Below are positions 50,009-63,996 of a stretch of DNA of 64,000 nt, piece after piece (position 1 is the first letter of the stretch; the number at the start of each line of letters is the position of its first letter). Location: contig VXAA01005201.1 in assembly GCA_013399115.1 (NCBI GenBank), positions 112,898 through 176,897 of the forward strand. The letters are read 5' to 3'. Source of the DNA: Anseranas semipalmata (Eukaryota > Chordata > Aves > Anseriformes > Anseranatidae). The notes beneath the pieces were generated by a model that was given only the letters and a program-made list of their open reading frames with translations, was not told the DNA's origin and made no database searches. The position numbers and the translations under genes are program-made.

Positions 50009-50890
50009 TGTTCAAAACACTTGGAAGATTCACCATATCTCTCAATGTCTGTAAATATTGTTTTCTAAGTCAAGGTGACTTTATTTGTTTTCAGTGTATC
50101 ACTTCATTAACAGAGGACAACACTTAACTGCCAATCCAACACCGGTCATTAGCCATTTTCACGTGAAGCTGTACAGTCACAGGACAAAACATCCAACCAC
50201 TGTCAGTATTGAATCACAGGACTGTCTCTCTCTTTCTTTCTTCTAGGCTTCAAAATTTCAGGAAATCACTATTGGAACATTTTCCTTCATGCTTTCTTAC
50301 CTGTCATATTGCATCAAGATCACTTATTAAAGGCAGCTGTGTACTGGTGAAAATCAAAGCAGTATCAGGACTGGTTGTGAGGACTGTCAGTCTGTTAGAA
50401 GAGCCAGGCTGATCAGTCTCTGCATGAAATTCAATAAATGTGTCTAGTTATTTTATGATTTCACACCTAAAGTTGTGTGTATCTGTAAATAAACAGAGAC
50501 AGATACATGCTCTAGGAAATATGTTTATACATAGGACATGGAAAGAAGGAATATTTTAAGAAAGAAATACCGTTGTTCTAACAAAACTGAAATCTGTTAA
50601 AAGGTCACAATTTTGACCTTTCAGTATAGTTTATTGTTTGTAAATTGTGCTGGCTGTAAGCACATCTTAGATACTCAGTGTAGCTCCTAGCCATTATGAG
50701 ACTTGGTTTCAAGCAACTAATAATATAGCAGCTATAGGTTTTAAAGTATTGCCTACCTGAAATAAGGAAAAATGTATTTATATTATATTTAGTACTTTAA
50801 GATAATGATGAAAAGTTATTTCACAAAGTAACGTTAGAAAAAAGGACAGATGACATTTACTTTGTCACCTCAGAAGGTCCATCTTATGTG

Positions 50891-50941
50891 TTTTTTTCTG
50901 TTTTTTATTTTTTTATTTTTTATTTTTTTATTTTTTTTTTT
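50891..50941. repeat. T-rich (T5-7A)n low-complexity tract
   Basis: T runs are separated by single A residues, ending in an 11-base T run. Confidence 0.9.
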
Positions 50942-52044
50942 ATGCCAAGTGATGTTTCAGTTTGGAGGAATATAAAGTTATATTTATAAGCTAGGTAGAC
51001 TTTTATTAGCAATTCACGTGAGTCCACTTTAAATGAGTCTTCCCTATCAGTCCTGACACTTTTTACTTCTACAATTGGACTTCTCCCAGGGGCATTCTAC
51101 CACATGGCAATGATGGAAGGCACCTATTTCCAGAAACAAAATAAGACTATTCTAGTAAGAACAAAGAAAGAGGTGTTATTTCTAGAAATGCTCCATATCT
51201 CATTACTTCTCTATAGAATTTCACCCTGGTTTTTGACCTTGCTTTCCTGCTGCATTTTTAATGAAATAACACACAATTCCTTCATTTCTTTTTTTTCAGT
51301 GGTATAAGCAATTGTTCATTCTGATTAGAATTTATGCTTCAGCTGAATAAAAAATTTAGGCTAATACCTAGTATCACAGCAAACAGGGATAATTACTCCT
51401 TTACCATTCTCCAGCAGTCATCTGAGCTTCCCACTCACAGTTTCTGTTTTTCAGCTTTCTGACCTTATGGGTCTCTTTATCTTCTCTCTAAGGTAGTCTG
51501 GGTTCTCTTCCCTCAAAGGGAGGGCCAGAAGAGGAAAAAGTCTTCAAGTTCCTGTCAGCAGGAGTTTTGAGGGCCTCCTTGCGTGGCTTCTCTTCACTTC
51601 CCTAGTGACACTCCTTTCATTCTTTTTCTTTCCCCAGCAGCTCTTCTTTTTGTGCGTGCTTTTCTTGCCCTTCTTCATCAACCAATTGCCAGGGAGCAAC
51701 CTCATTAACAAGGAGGCTTCTGTGATAGTGGCCAGAGTATATCACTGAGTGAAAATTATTAGCCTCTGACACACAGGAGATCAGTCCGAATGATCTGTTA
51801 GTCCCCCTGGACTTAAGCCTTGTAAGTCTATTATTTTAACACTAACTGTAAATAAACCTCAATTACTATGTTTTGTGCTTTTCTAGTGTGTGCGTTTGTA
51901 GGTTAATTAATTCAATTAAATGAGGCCTACAATATGGATTCAAGAGAAATTGTTATGCATTTCTTTGGACCTCCATCCACAACTCCAATAGGACAAAAAA
52001 GATATGCACTATAATCACCTACAAACAACATCAATAATGAGAGC

Positions 52045-52540
52045 TGCATAATGGGCTATGTTAGGAGAAGTGTAGGTAGCAGATTGAACAATGGTGTTGT
52101 CCTCCTCTATTCAGTACCAATGAAGCCACTCCTGGAATACTCTGTCTAGTTTTGGGCCTCCCAGATCAAAAAGGGTTTTGGGAAAATGAAGGGAATCCAG
52201 TGGAAGGCTCCCAGTAAGGCTAAGGACCTGTAAAGTGAGGGGTTTAGGCAGCTGGACTTGCTTAATCTGGTGAAGAGATGGCTGAGGAGAAACTGCTACG
52301 CAAGTGTTCCCAATGACAGAACCAAGCTCTTTTTGTAGTAGCAGATAATAAGAACAAAGGGCAACAGGGGCATTTTCACTGAGAACTTCACTTAGGGAGA
52401 TAATGGAGTCTTTATCTGGAAGTTTTTCAAATGCAGCTAGAGAAAACCATGACTAACCTGAACCACCATTGACAGTAGTCTTGCTCCACATGGGAGGTTG
52501 GATTTCCAGAGGTTATTTCCAGGCAGTGCTGTGTGACTCC
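52045..52540 (+). mobile_element. Old, highly diverged CR1 LINE, plus strand
   Basis: The order of blocks follows CR1 ORF2 to 3' UTR: CTATTCAGTACCAATGAAGCC and CCTGGAATACTCTGTCTAG (cognate of the LEYCVQFW block, with a stop), a decayed region with GAACAAAGGGCAACAGG, GGAGTCTTTATCTGGAAG with TTTTTCAAATG, then GTCTTGCTCCACATGGGAGG and GGATTTCCAGAGGTTATTTCC. No long open frame survives. It is likely the oldest CR1 in the window by divergence. Confidence 0.75.
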
Positions 52541-55500
52541 ATTATACTTTCTTTGAAAATCTGGTATTCTGAAGAACTGCTGGAAATCCACAGTGTTATA
52601 AATATCAGTCCACTTCACCATAAATACTGGAGTCAAGTATCAGGGACTAATGCAGTACTGATCTAAAAAAGTGATATGTAGCTATGAATGTATCAGGCTT
52701 TGTGGGAATACACAGAAATGATCAAGGGGGCTACAGTCCAAATAGCTACTGGTAAATCTGTGCCTAAAGTTTTAGTATTTCAAGGAAAATGAATAACAAG
52801 TTTTAGCCAAATTATCATTCTTCCTGTAGCAATTCAGAATTGTGTGGTTACATACAATACATAGGTAAGAGCATGTATTTCTTGTGTAAAAATGTTCTTA
52901 GTTACAAAGCTAATTTATATGCCAAATGAATCATAATTCATTTACAGTATATAGAAGATTCCAGGCCTCAAAAATTGGAAGCTAATTTTTTCATTAATAC
53001 GAGCTTAGGTTTCAATCCCCAGTCACTTAAATTTACATATGCGAGACATTCTCTGAGAATAACACAGAATTGTTCTTATTTGTAAGCATCTGTAGAATCA
53101 GGCCCTAATGGATATGGATAGGTAGGAACAGGAGAAGATACAAAATTTTAGCTTTTATAATGTCAACCTTTTACCTTGATTTGGCACACAAAGAATACTA
53201 CACAAAGCAACTGCAAATAGGAAAATGTGTCAATGTGTAGTAAGATTTCTATGTCAAAACAACATCAAAACATTCAAAGGAGCCATTTATGATGTCAATG
53301 AAAGAACTACAATGCTACTAATTCACGTTGCTTCTCTTTTTCTTACTTAATTGTTTATATGCTTTAAAGGAACACAGCTTTCTCAATAGATGGTGCCGTC
53401 TTGGAACAATTCAATTTCAACTATTAATATACCCTCCTGCTGCCCCCCAAAAGGCCAAGTAGATGCAATACACATCCGTATATTTTAAAAATGCAGTTTA
53501 AGCCTGTGAAATATTATGTGTGTCATCTCATGTTGTCTTCCAAAAACCGTGGAATCACAAGGAAGCAAGTTCTTTGAAACAAGTACTCTGTAGGAAGCTT
53601 GATTATATTTTGAATCATGAGTCACAACCTCCAGAAAGAACCTCAAGAGACAACCAGAGTCAAAAGACAAGAAAAAAAAATGTATTGTAATCTAAGGCAA
53701 TAAAATTTATCTCCTTCAGTCTTTCTATCAGATATATTTTCAGACAACACATCAGAACATACACAAATAAATGTTACATATTTATTGTAATTATCAATAT
53801 TTCATTTTTGCTTCTATTTTCATAGCAGTGAAAGATTAAATCATAATCTGATATAAATGAAGACAATATAGGAGTCTGTGGACTTTTGGAATGGTAGCCT
53901 TGTTCAAGGAAAGGACTTATCAGAAAGTTGGTGTTTGATTTTATTCTGTATGCCTGCACTATTTCTGAAGTCAGTTTGTACTTTTAATCCCTTATTTTAA
54001 AGATAATTAAAATTCAGGATCATGATTATGAGCTTGCACTACATATTAGATAAAGAATATTCTCTAGAGGTTTAAAAGGAGTTGACTTAAGCAAAGAAAA
54101 CCTTATTGATACTAATAATGAGTTGCTTCAGTCATTCTGCTAGGTCTAACTATACTAGTAAGATACTGGGCCAATCAATTAATAATGGTTAATATTTTTC
54201 CAAACGTATTACAAACCTTCCACTTAATAAGAATCAATTCAAACTGACTATAGAAACTGAAGACTTTACTTCCCAGCTGCAATAAGGAATAGAAATTTGC
54301 TTCTTCCCTCCAAATACAGGCAATACTGTTACTACATACTTACTATAAACCAGTGTAGATGAGAAAAAAATAGTCCATGTAATGGTAGCCTTGCTAATAG
54401 TTTTTGGTTGATTATATTGTGCCTATCTGTCTTCAGCATTTTCAGCTGAGCATTTTTTGTCCATGTTGGCTGTCTTAAACACCAGTGACTTCCCCAGACG
54501 ATTCTTCCTTCCTCTTTCCTCACCTCGTTCAGACACACACAAAAGCAAAAAGCTGAGAGAATAAATGGTCTTGTACCATATTCTGAAGGTTAACAGATAC
54601 AGGATTTGTAAGCCCAGTTGAGAAAAAAATTCTGAAGTCAAGAGCTTCGGTAAAGTGTGCAACAGCACTTTAAGTTGAACTTTGGCTCTATTTTAGCGTA
54701 TATAGAATGGGTTCTGTTAAACTACAGATTTCTGGAAAAGAATGCTTTTTTCCCATAAGCAGCAGTATTAACAGCCTTGAACTCACACCTATTCTTTCAG
54801 CAATGCTGTCAGAACCTCTTCAAACTGGAACCTGAATGTTTTGAAAAGACCGTGACTTATGGGGGTTACCATTTGGACATTTTAGAAAACAGTTCAAAAA
54901 CTCATGGATATTTAAGACATGCTCATTTCAGCTGCAACTCTGCTTTTTTTTTTTTTTTTTTTCCATTTTCAGATCTTCATGTATTTTTCTTTTTGTTTTA
55001 ATAAAAATACATGTTGTATGTTATTACATTTCAGTGCTGAGGAGTTAGAATCTCACTGTGGTCAGCAAGAGCTTCTGAAAGTAGCTGCTTGCTGGTTTGA
55101 TTAAGAGAAGTTGCTAAACTGTTTGGATTTGTAAAGCTGCTACTAAATAATTAAATACTTGCAAGTGTTGATATCAGGAGGGAGGGAAAGAAGAAGGGAA
55201 GCTTATCCTATGAATACTGTCCATAAATGAAACTACATTTCATCTTACATGGTGAAAATAAAATTGTTTCAGTTTTTCTTTGAAAACAGAATATAATTTT
55301 ATTTTTAGGCATTGAATTTTGACAAAATAGCCTGACCTTGCCTTGTTTTTCTAACTAACCATGACAATGGTGTTAAAAGAATGGAATTAATTCTAGTAAT
55401 ACATGTTTTAAAAATTATATTTTAAGCCTGCAAATAATGTTCAAGAAATATCTTAAAAACAGTCCAAAGACAAGAAGTTGTCCGCATGTTGCAGTTATAT

Positions 55501-58500
55501 TGAAATAGAAAAAATCAACACAGACTGTAATAATATTTTATCTCTTGCATTTCATATTTCTTTGACTGACTGAGATATTTAAGTTTGGTAATTGCCAGAA
55601 CATGTTGCATTTGTAATATTGTCATTAACTAGTATCAGAAATCCTCACTGGAAAAATTGTCTAAGTACAATCACTGAAACTTACTGTATACTTCTTCCAA
55701 CTGTTTTCCTGATCGTGTTGTTTATCTTGGTATGTTAAATTTTGCACCTATGCATAGGCAGAGAACTTAGAACTAATACTAAAGAATTTAAGTGCTTTTT
55801 CCACATGAAATAAACACTGGAAATATCAAATAATGCTGGTGAATCTCTCATTTATCTGAGGATTACAAACACAATGTTTTTTGTCCTGCTTGCTGTTTCT
55901 TTTTCTCCCTCTTTTTGCCCACCTTTTCTTCATGCCAGGTCTATCTCCAGTACTTCAGGTTTTGCTTTGCTTTGTGTTCTTTATTTCTCAGTCTGTTCTC
56001 TTTGAATATCCTTCTCGCTTTACACAGACATCTTTTTCTTTAAATAGCTCACTGAACTGTAACTGTGTAGGAATTGATTGGGAGTACATCAGTGGCTTGG
56101 CGCTCCACAGGGAACTACTGAGGGCCAAGTTATTGCTATGCTCTGACACAGCTGGTTCCTGTTGAGTCTGAGATGCTGTATAGGTAACATTAGAGTAGGT
56201 AAGCAATAAGCAATGCTATGAGACCTTTGCATTTTATAGCTTTTGCTAGTGTTAGGGCAACACTAGGTAGAAATACATATATAAACAGAACAAGAAACAA
56301 CACTATTGTGTCTCATCTATCTGTAAGGATTGTATAAATCACTGCATTGCTGAGTAGGCTACTTTGCATCTTGAGGTCCTGAGTCTACCAGCAGGATCAG
56401 ATCAGTCTGCCTGCACTAAGGCACCTACGTCATTGGAAAACTAGTGTGTGATGGAGTACTTTTACATGTGTCTCCCAAATGCAGACATTACTGCCATTTC
56501 TTTATGTAGACAATGACATCAGCACATAGTTCCAGCAAAAGATCTTAGTGATTCTATTGGATTAGTGAGGAGAAGACAAGACTTTTCTAAACATATAATA
56601 CTTTCTACTTTTATAGAAAGTTTTTATAGTATATAAGTATAGTATAATACACTACAACAGAGGTCTGTGTGAAATTACAGAAGGTTTTTATGGAGTGAAG
56701 TAGAGAAATAAAGAATAATGGTAAACCCATCTCTCTGTGGTTTTCATTAGGTAATCAAAAAGTGAACTGAGAGGGTTGAATCTAGGTTTCAGTCCATGCA
56801 CCATGAAGTTTCTGGTTTATTGGATGTGCCGTTTCAGTTCAAGTGACAAAATCAAATAGCGTTTGGTTTCAGCCACCTCCAAAAATTGATATTAGCAACA
56901 CATACACAAGCGATCTTGATCAAGTTTTTAAAAAAGAGTGGATAATCTCAAATAACACTTGTTAAGTGAGCAAGACAGGCTCTTTTGTTCTAAAAGAGTA
57001 GTTATGGTGTTATCCAGGGGGGTGGGAAAATAGTCACGGACAGAGAATAATGTCTGGAGATTTCATAGGACCTCTGGTTGTATTAAATGCTTCTACTGTC
57101 TTAAAAAAAATGCTTTTGAAATGGAAAATAAATGATCTAATACTATGGTAAATATTATTTTCAAAAACATTGCTACTGTGATGGACTACTTAAATAAAAT
57201 GTTGAGCTAACAGCAGGAATGAAAGAAAAGGGAGTAGCTGGCAGAAAGCTGGTTACTGTAGCTGGAGGTTTATCACCATTTCCAGATTTCACACTCTTCA
57301 GAAGTCATAGGTATGCAAGGCTCTTCTATAGTTGTGGGGAACATGCTACTCATTTGGTTAAATATTGGTTAATTTTGGTGGTTTATTCTAAGGCACATTT
57401 TAATTTGCTGTAATTTCTCTTTCTTTGTTCCTGGTGAGGATGCAGGTGTGTGTTTGTGTAGAGCTTAAAAAGGCACACCCTTCCATATCTTCCACCTCAT
57501 TGATGCTTCTTGAGCTGTGGATAGACTCAGCCATACAGTGGAGAGGGAAACTGTAATTCACACAGAGACCAAGAGAATCATCACACCTAGGCAGATGAAA
57601 CTTCATAAAAGCAAGAGCTCTTGCACATATTTTTGCAATGATGTAGAGAGCAAACAACTTATTTTGTTTACAGAACTAACTTTTAATAGTCAAAACTAAT
57701 AAATTGCCAAGACTGTCTACTTGCATTTGACTATCATCTGTGCTTATGCTTATCTTGGGCTCAGTCATTTAGTCTGCACTGTGGATGTCTTTCATTAATA
57801 GCTATGTCCAGCAAGCAGCCGCATGCCTTTGCAAAATACTGTAAACTGTACTTCCCGTACTTCATGTCAGAGCAAACATACATGAAGAGAGGCATTTTGG
57901 TTATTCTGGCATTTGCAGTTCTCCCTTAATGACAGTTATCTGTGTATATACCACAAGAAAAAAAAATAGAGAGAGATTAACAAAAATTTAATCTTAAAAA
58001 TAAATGATAGAATATAAGGTTATCATAACAAACACAAAGTGGAAGAAAAAGAATTTGAAGAATAATTTCTGATTTTTTTTTGTTCACGTGAAATAAGTAA
58101 ACAAAAATAGGGGTTGAAAAAAGCACGAGGAATTCCAGGAAATAGCCTGACTTTTCCTTAGAAATGCTCTTGTACATTTACATTTTCTTGCTTTGTAAGA
58201 TGCAATTGCCCATGTAAAACAATTTGTTCTGAACATATGGCAGTGGAAGGACAGAAAACCCACCAGAATAATTCTCTATATCATCAAGGGGATTGTTTGA
58301 AATGACATAATGGCTAACACCTAAGAAGACAGGAATAAAATGAAAGAATTCTGACAGACCTAGAAAATCCATCATGCTGCTTGTGCAGAATCATTAACTT
58401 AAGTTGCTAGCTTGCAAAAAATGTCTCTAAGTTTTAGTTAAGGTAAAAGATTGTGACTATCTCAGGCTGTGAGAACACCATCTTATATAATCAAATAACT

Positions 58501-59003
58501 TAGAAGACAGCTTTTAAGCTGAGCTCAGCTGCCTATCTCGCAATATGCATCCTATCCATTCCAGCTGTGAGATGAAATTCATTAGGTTAAAATTAAGCAG
58601 CTGACATGTTTTACTTCACGCTTTTGGATGACTTAGTAAAACAGAGTATGTGGACAGTTCTTAGGTGCTTCAGAGAAAAGCCCAGCATCTTAGTTTAACT
58701 TTTCTTTTGACTATCTGGACCTGGTAGATATTGCACTAAAGTTCTCTGGTTCCATTTTGGCAGCTCTGGTGTGTAGTGATTACTAGAGGAGACTGGTGAC
58801 AAATAATCTTGAAGAAGTAGCATTCTAAACTGTTAAAGTTGTTTTGTAAGTGTTTAAAAGTCAAAGTTCAAACACCATTCACAAGGATCTCCATGTCAGC
58901 TGAATTGCAGCTGCTCAGCTGATGGGTAGTGTCTTGTTTGACTGTCATATTTCATTTGGATTTGGTCACATTCCAATATACTTATAAATACAGAGATATA
59001 CCT
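52541..59003. other. AT-rich unique non-coding DNA
   Basis: No gene recognised. Holds a T19 run (54944-54962) and an 8-bp hairpin at 56600-56621. Confidence 0.55.
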
Positions 59004-59054
59004 CAAGGATAATCACTGTTATCAAGGATAATCATTATTATTAAGGATAATAAG
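59004..59054. repeat. 19-bp tandem repeat, 2.6 units
   Basis: CAAGGATAATCACTGTTAT (59004-59022), CAAGGATAATCATTATTAT (59023-59041), then a partial third unit TAAGGATAATAAG. Confidence 0.9.
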
Positions 59055-62000
59055 ATGCACTTAAACAGGCACGGACAAGTTTCAGACATAACATTTTCAA
59101 TATACTTGTCCCAGAGAGATTTTATTTCCTGGCCTGTTGGAGAAAACTGGCCTGATTTACAGCAAGTATTAAATAAGTGAACTTAATTGCATTCAGAAAT
59201 TCTTATTTATATTGACTCTGTTGATAAGATACATAAAACACTATGATTTGAACAAGCTCTCTTATCATTAAATTCAATGAGAAAAGGAGGTACCAAACAC
59301 CTTTAAGAGGAGCACAGCAACTCATGGATTAAGGCCTCTATCTTGTGAGAATTTATAAGAAAAAAAAAAAAAAGTAATTGTTTGTATACCACTTTGGCTA
59401 GAGAACATTTAACCAATGAAGCAATGTTATTCTTTAAACTCAATGCTGCTGAGTTTGGATTCTATCTCACTGCCTGTGAATGAGTATTTTTAGTTTGTAG
59501 CACTAGAATATACCCTTACTGAAATTTAAACTCATATGTCATAGGACAGAGATATAATTGGAAGACAATATTAAAGATAAGATAGGGCTCTGCAAGCATG
59601 TTGGCAGATTCAGAGGTTGGTCCTGGCTCCCAGGAGCATGCTGACCATTTGGTGCATTCTTGGGAAGAACAAGTGGTCATGGTAATGGTCCTGGTCCCTC
59701 AAAAAGGGTGAGATCACACCCAGCAGGGGAAAAAGTCATGATATGATACTGTATGAGACACTCTCTTCTGCATGAGCAAGCTTGAGTTTCTGGCTTTCCT
59801 TTCTCTGGCAACTGTCCTAGCTCACCCCAACCTTGTGAGGCCATGGACCTTCTTTTCAGCAATTCTGAGGGACATGAGATCTGCCATATCTTATCTTCTG
59901 AAGATGGTGTTCCAGTAAAATAAAGTTTTGGAATTCATCATTTTACAGGACAAAATGGTAACATTTCTGTAACTCCAGAAAACGCTTGAAAGCAATTTCC
60001 AGTGGCTCAGAAGATAAGCCCGTGTCCCAAGTATTTCTGTTGAGTGACTCTGTGTCACTCACTAATCCAAAGTACACAAACTTTTGCCTTTCTCTGGGAA
60101 TTTGTATGGTGCTTAACACAGCAGTTGACTAACATAAGCATTCCCAATCCACTTCACCCTCTTTAATAACTTTCCACACCCCAGTTCCTAATAGCTATGA
60201 CATAGTGGCTGCTTACTTATGGTCTGTTTCATTTCAAAATGCAATACAAAATATAACTCAAGTGATAAGATGAGAGCAGAGTCAAACCTATAAATAGAAA
60301 TTTAAACTTATAGTTTTTAAATGGCTAAAAAGCTAGAGAGAATATTTCACATTGTCCTGTTTTTGTAAGTTGTATAATAAGTTATCTTATTTTATCTCTA
60401 GTAACTGGGAAAGATGACATTGAAGACTATTAAAAAAGGGTTATAGTTAAAAATCCATAAAAATTAAGAAATGAGTTGCCTTTACTGTGTGAGATTTTTG
60501 GAAATACTACTAATAATCTGTCTAGAGACTTTATGGAAAATCTAGTAGCATTTTTTTCATCCTTTTTTTACAGCTAATTTTTTCTACTGAGTCAAATGCT
60601 GAAGTTTCAGTGAGTTATGGAGATGACTATGCTGTGTTTTCACTTCCAATTGCATACAGCATATTGCAGTTTCCTACCATAAAGTCATCTATGATATGAA
60701 TCTTCTCTGAAAAGAAAAGTGTTAGTCTCTAGGGATTACAATTCTTGTAACTGTCAAGAAGTTTAAAATGTTTCCTAGATGAAAGCAGATGTTCACTTAC
60801 ATGTGAGGATGGTTGAATTTTGATGGATTAAAATATGTCTTTTTACAGTTTTCTGAAAAAAAAAAAAAAGATATATATATGTGTGTGTGCATGCCTGTGT
60901 GCAGTTTATGTGCTCTGCTCTCATTAAGAAATCATAGACTAAAAACTGCAAAGCCCAGCAGTGGTTAAGTTTTACAAGAGCTTTAGAATATTTAAATAGA
61001 AAAACTTGGAATGCTGCAGCATTGTGAACTTAATTCTTTTTTTGACACATTGTTCATAATATATAATGAGCAACTGGATCATTAGCTTATTTTAATCATA
61101 TAAATAAATATTAACATGTAAATCCTTCATTTACTGCTACTTCAGTGGAAGATGTCACATAAAAATTCATATTGATGTCTTTTTGATTTTTTTTTCATAT
61201 TGATGCTTTGATTTTACTTTTGACTGTACCAGGTCCTATACTTGTTAACAAAATTCACATGGTTTCATAAGCTTGTATAGCACTGCTAGCTAGAGGTTGT
61301 GCTAGCAGGTCTTAAGTTAGCTATTCAGGATATATTTGTCCCAAGTCTTTCTAAATGGAAATTTTATAAAATATAAAGCTATAGCTAAATTTCATGGACT
61401 ACCATTTTTCTCTCCTTAAGAAATTTCTCTTTGAAGGTGCACATTGTTCAGTGTGTTTCTTGATGCTACAGCTTTGCAAAGAAAGAGAAGCATCATATAA
61501 AGGTTTCATTGTTCCTTGTTATTCTATACCTACTTTTTTTTTTTTTTTTAATAAAGAGGTGTGGAAAAAATGGTCATATCTTTTATTATCTGTAACTATT
61601 GTTGCTTGCACAGTTACATTTTTCTACCTTTAGCAAACATCATCCCTTTCATACATGCAGGGGTTTTTTTGTTGTTGTTGTTTTTTTTTTTTACCCAGCT
61701 TACACCATCTTTTCTTGACAGAAATTTTGAAATTTAGTTGTCTTTATTAAACTGGGCTGAAAAACAGAGAATTTAAATGCTAAAACTGCACAAGAATTCA
61801 GCTGGCTTAATCATGATCTCATTTCATGTTATGGATGATTCAGACTTTGTGAAGTGGACAATTCATACAAGAAAAAAAAATATATATATATATTTATTTA
61901 TTCATGCTGCTGTTGACTCCTGGCTTTCTTAAAACCATTGTAATAGCATCCTGCCTCCCCAAATTTTTTCATTTTCTGATGTTAGAATTAAAATGTTTTT

Positions 62001-63974
62001 TTGACACTTCTTTATCTGTTATCATAAAGATGTTCATAAATTCAACTCTTTTATTCCCAAGACATATTCAAAAGATGTAAAAACTTAACAATTTCTTGTG
62101 TCAAAATCTTGAACTAACTTGATTTGAAATTTCAGGCCAGATCAATAATAAAAATACCCCTGAACTTTTTACTGAAATTTAATCCAAACATTTTTCAATG
62201 GAGAAAATCTGCTTGTGGAGAGTAATAACTGTTTTGGTCTTGGATCCATATTTATTTCCCTCCATGGTATATAGAATTTGCCTGGGTGTGGGTTAAATTG
62301 TCCTAAGAGAAAGAGAAAATGGGAGCTTGTCTATCTAGTAAAGACTAAATCTGGATCCATAAATGAACAATATCATAAGAGATGTATTGATATTTTCAAC
62401 ATTTTAATAGAAGTACTAGTCTCTGGACAAAAAGAAGGGTCTCAGCTGATGTTCTCAGCATTTGTTTCATTCTGCTGTAGTTCATCTCTATGTTGTTATT
62501 GTACAAGACAATGATTGCACCTGAGTAGAAAGTGAATAAGCCTTCCCCTGTTGTTGGAGTCCAGAAGTGCAAGGATTACTTCCATGATGCAGTTATTATG
62601 GTCATCCAGGCAGGTGAAGTGAGAGATTGGATGTGGAAGTAATGTAATTTGACAGCTCTTTACCTCTTATAAGCTTCAGTGAGATGCAGAAGGTCTGGGG
62701 TGTAGTGGTGGAGCCATTCCAGCTTTACTGACAATATTGGGAAAGGGGAAACTGAAGGTGACAGATTTAAAAATTGTGTCAATTAACTAGTAGGCTTGAC
62801 ATAAAAATCATACAGATGGAAAGATACCTGAAATACTATCATTTTAGGAGGAATTCATTTTGATGTTTCAAGAAGATACAAGTCATTTCAGAGCAAAAGA
62901 TTACAATGTTAATTAAGGAGAGTGTTTCCAAGCAGAGTTAAAAAGAAGAGCAGAAAAATACAAGTCTGCATCAGGTGATACCATTAGTTGAAATGAACTC
63001 TGACATTCATTAAAAGCATTGTTTAAAGAATTTGGACATTTGCAGACAGGAACAGAAATTGAAATGGCCTGCGGTAGGATATTTAAAACCAGAAACCAGA
63101 GCAGTCCTGGAATAAATGGCTAGAGAAAAATTCTTTGTAAATTTCTGATTTAAGACAAGGGAGATGTATTGATTAAGGACTCTTGTGAATGTGGTATTAG
63201 ACATCAATAGCCATAGTGGAGCTGAAGTGTTCTCAGCTTAAACAAGAAATGAAAGACCAAATGGACCACAAAAGAAATCTAAGAAAAGTTTTTTTCAACC
63301 AGTTTGTTGAATTAGTGGAAGAAACTCATTTCAACAGAAGATTTCCATTAAGTTTTGGACCAGATCATTTTCTTTTTCAGTCACTTTTCCATAAAATGTG
63401 GGTAAAGCCACTTCTCTACTTCTAGATGCTGGCAGAAGAAACCCACAGAACTGCAGGGTGCTTGAGTACTAGTGTAATCACACCTATATCAAATTGTGAA
63501 TGAAGGCTGAAAAAAGGATGGGTAGAAGGATGGGTGAAAATAATTCAGTATGCAAGTCTGTATACTTGTAGGCGTTATACAGATGCTAGTAAACAAAGTG
63601 AGCTGATTATTAAAAAATATTGAAAGAATAATGCAGAATTCAAGAAGAATTCAACATCCCTGAAGGACTGGCATCTGTGAAGGCCGCTAAGAGTGCTTCA
63701 TGATTACTGCTAGCTGTTAGTAAAGTGTCACTGGGAGATAGTATTTAGAGATAGTTCCATGTCATGCACAGTGCCTCAGAACATCACTTAGTATTTTTCT
63801 TCTTCAAAGGATTTTATAAGAGTTAGCTAATTCTCCCGGTGTCTTCAGGGCTTCAGACTATGAAGTGGATTATGTGAATTTGAATTGGTTCAGGAAAAAG
63901 AGAATGGCTTTCTGAGCAGTAATTTACTTAAACAGAATTATCAGATTTTTTAAAGAGCAATATAACTTTTGAAC
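59055..63974. other. AT-rich unique non-coding DNA
   Basis: No exon recognised. Minor simple repeats: A runs near 59361 and 60857, (AT)n/(GT)n at 60871-60888, (AT)n near 61880-61892, and a partial 24-base duplication (61167-61190 and 61195-61215). Confidence 0.5.
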
Positions 63975-63996
63975 TTTATTTATTTATTTATTTATT
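63975..63996. repeat. (TTTA)n microsatellite at window edge
   Basis: About five TTTA units reach nearly to the window end, so the array may extend beyond. Confidence 0.9.

Larger units (their letters stand above)
45981..52044. other. AT-rich unique non-coding DNA
   Basis: No gene seen. Contains a (GTT)n tract at 49985-50008, an inverted AGGTCA/TGACCT pair (50600-50621) and a T/A low-complexity tract (50891-50941). Confidence 0.5.

Noticed and set aside
56600..56621. Hairpin ACTTTCTA/TAGAAAGT as a small RNA
   Set aside because: Only 8 bp of stem in AT-rich DNA; expected by chance in 64 kb.
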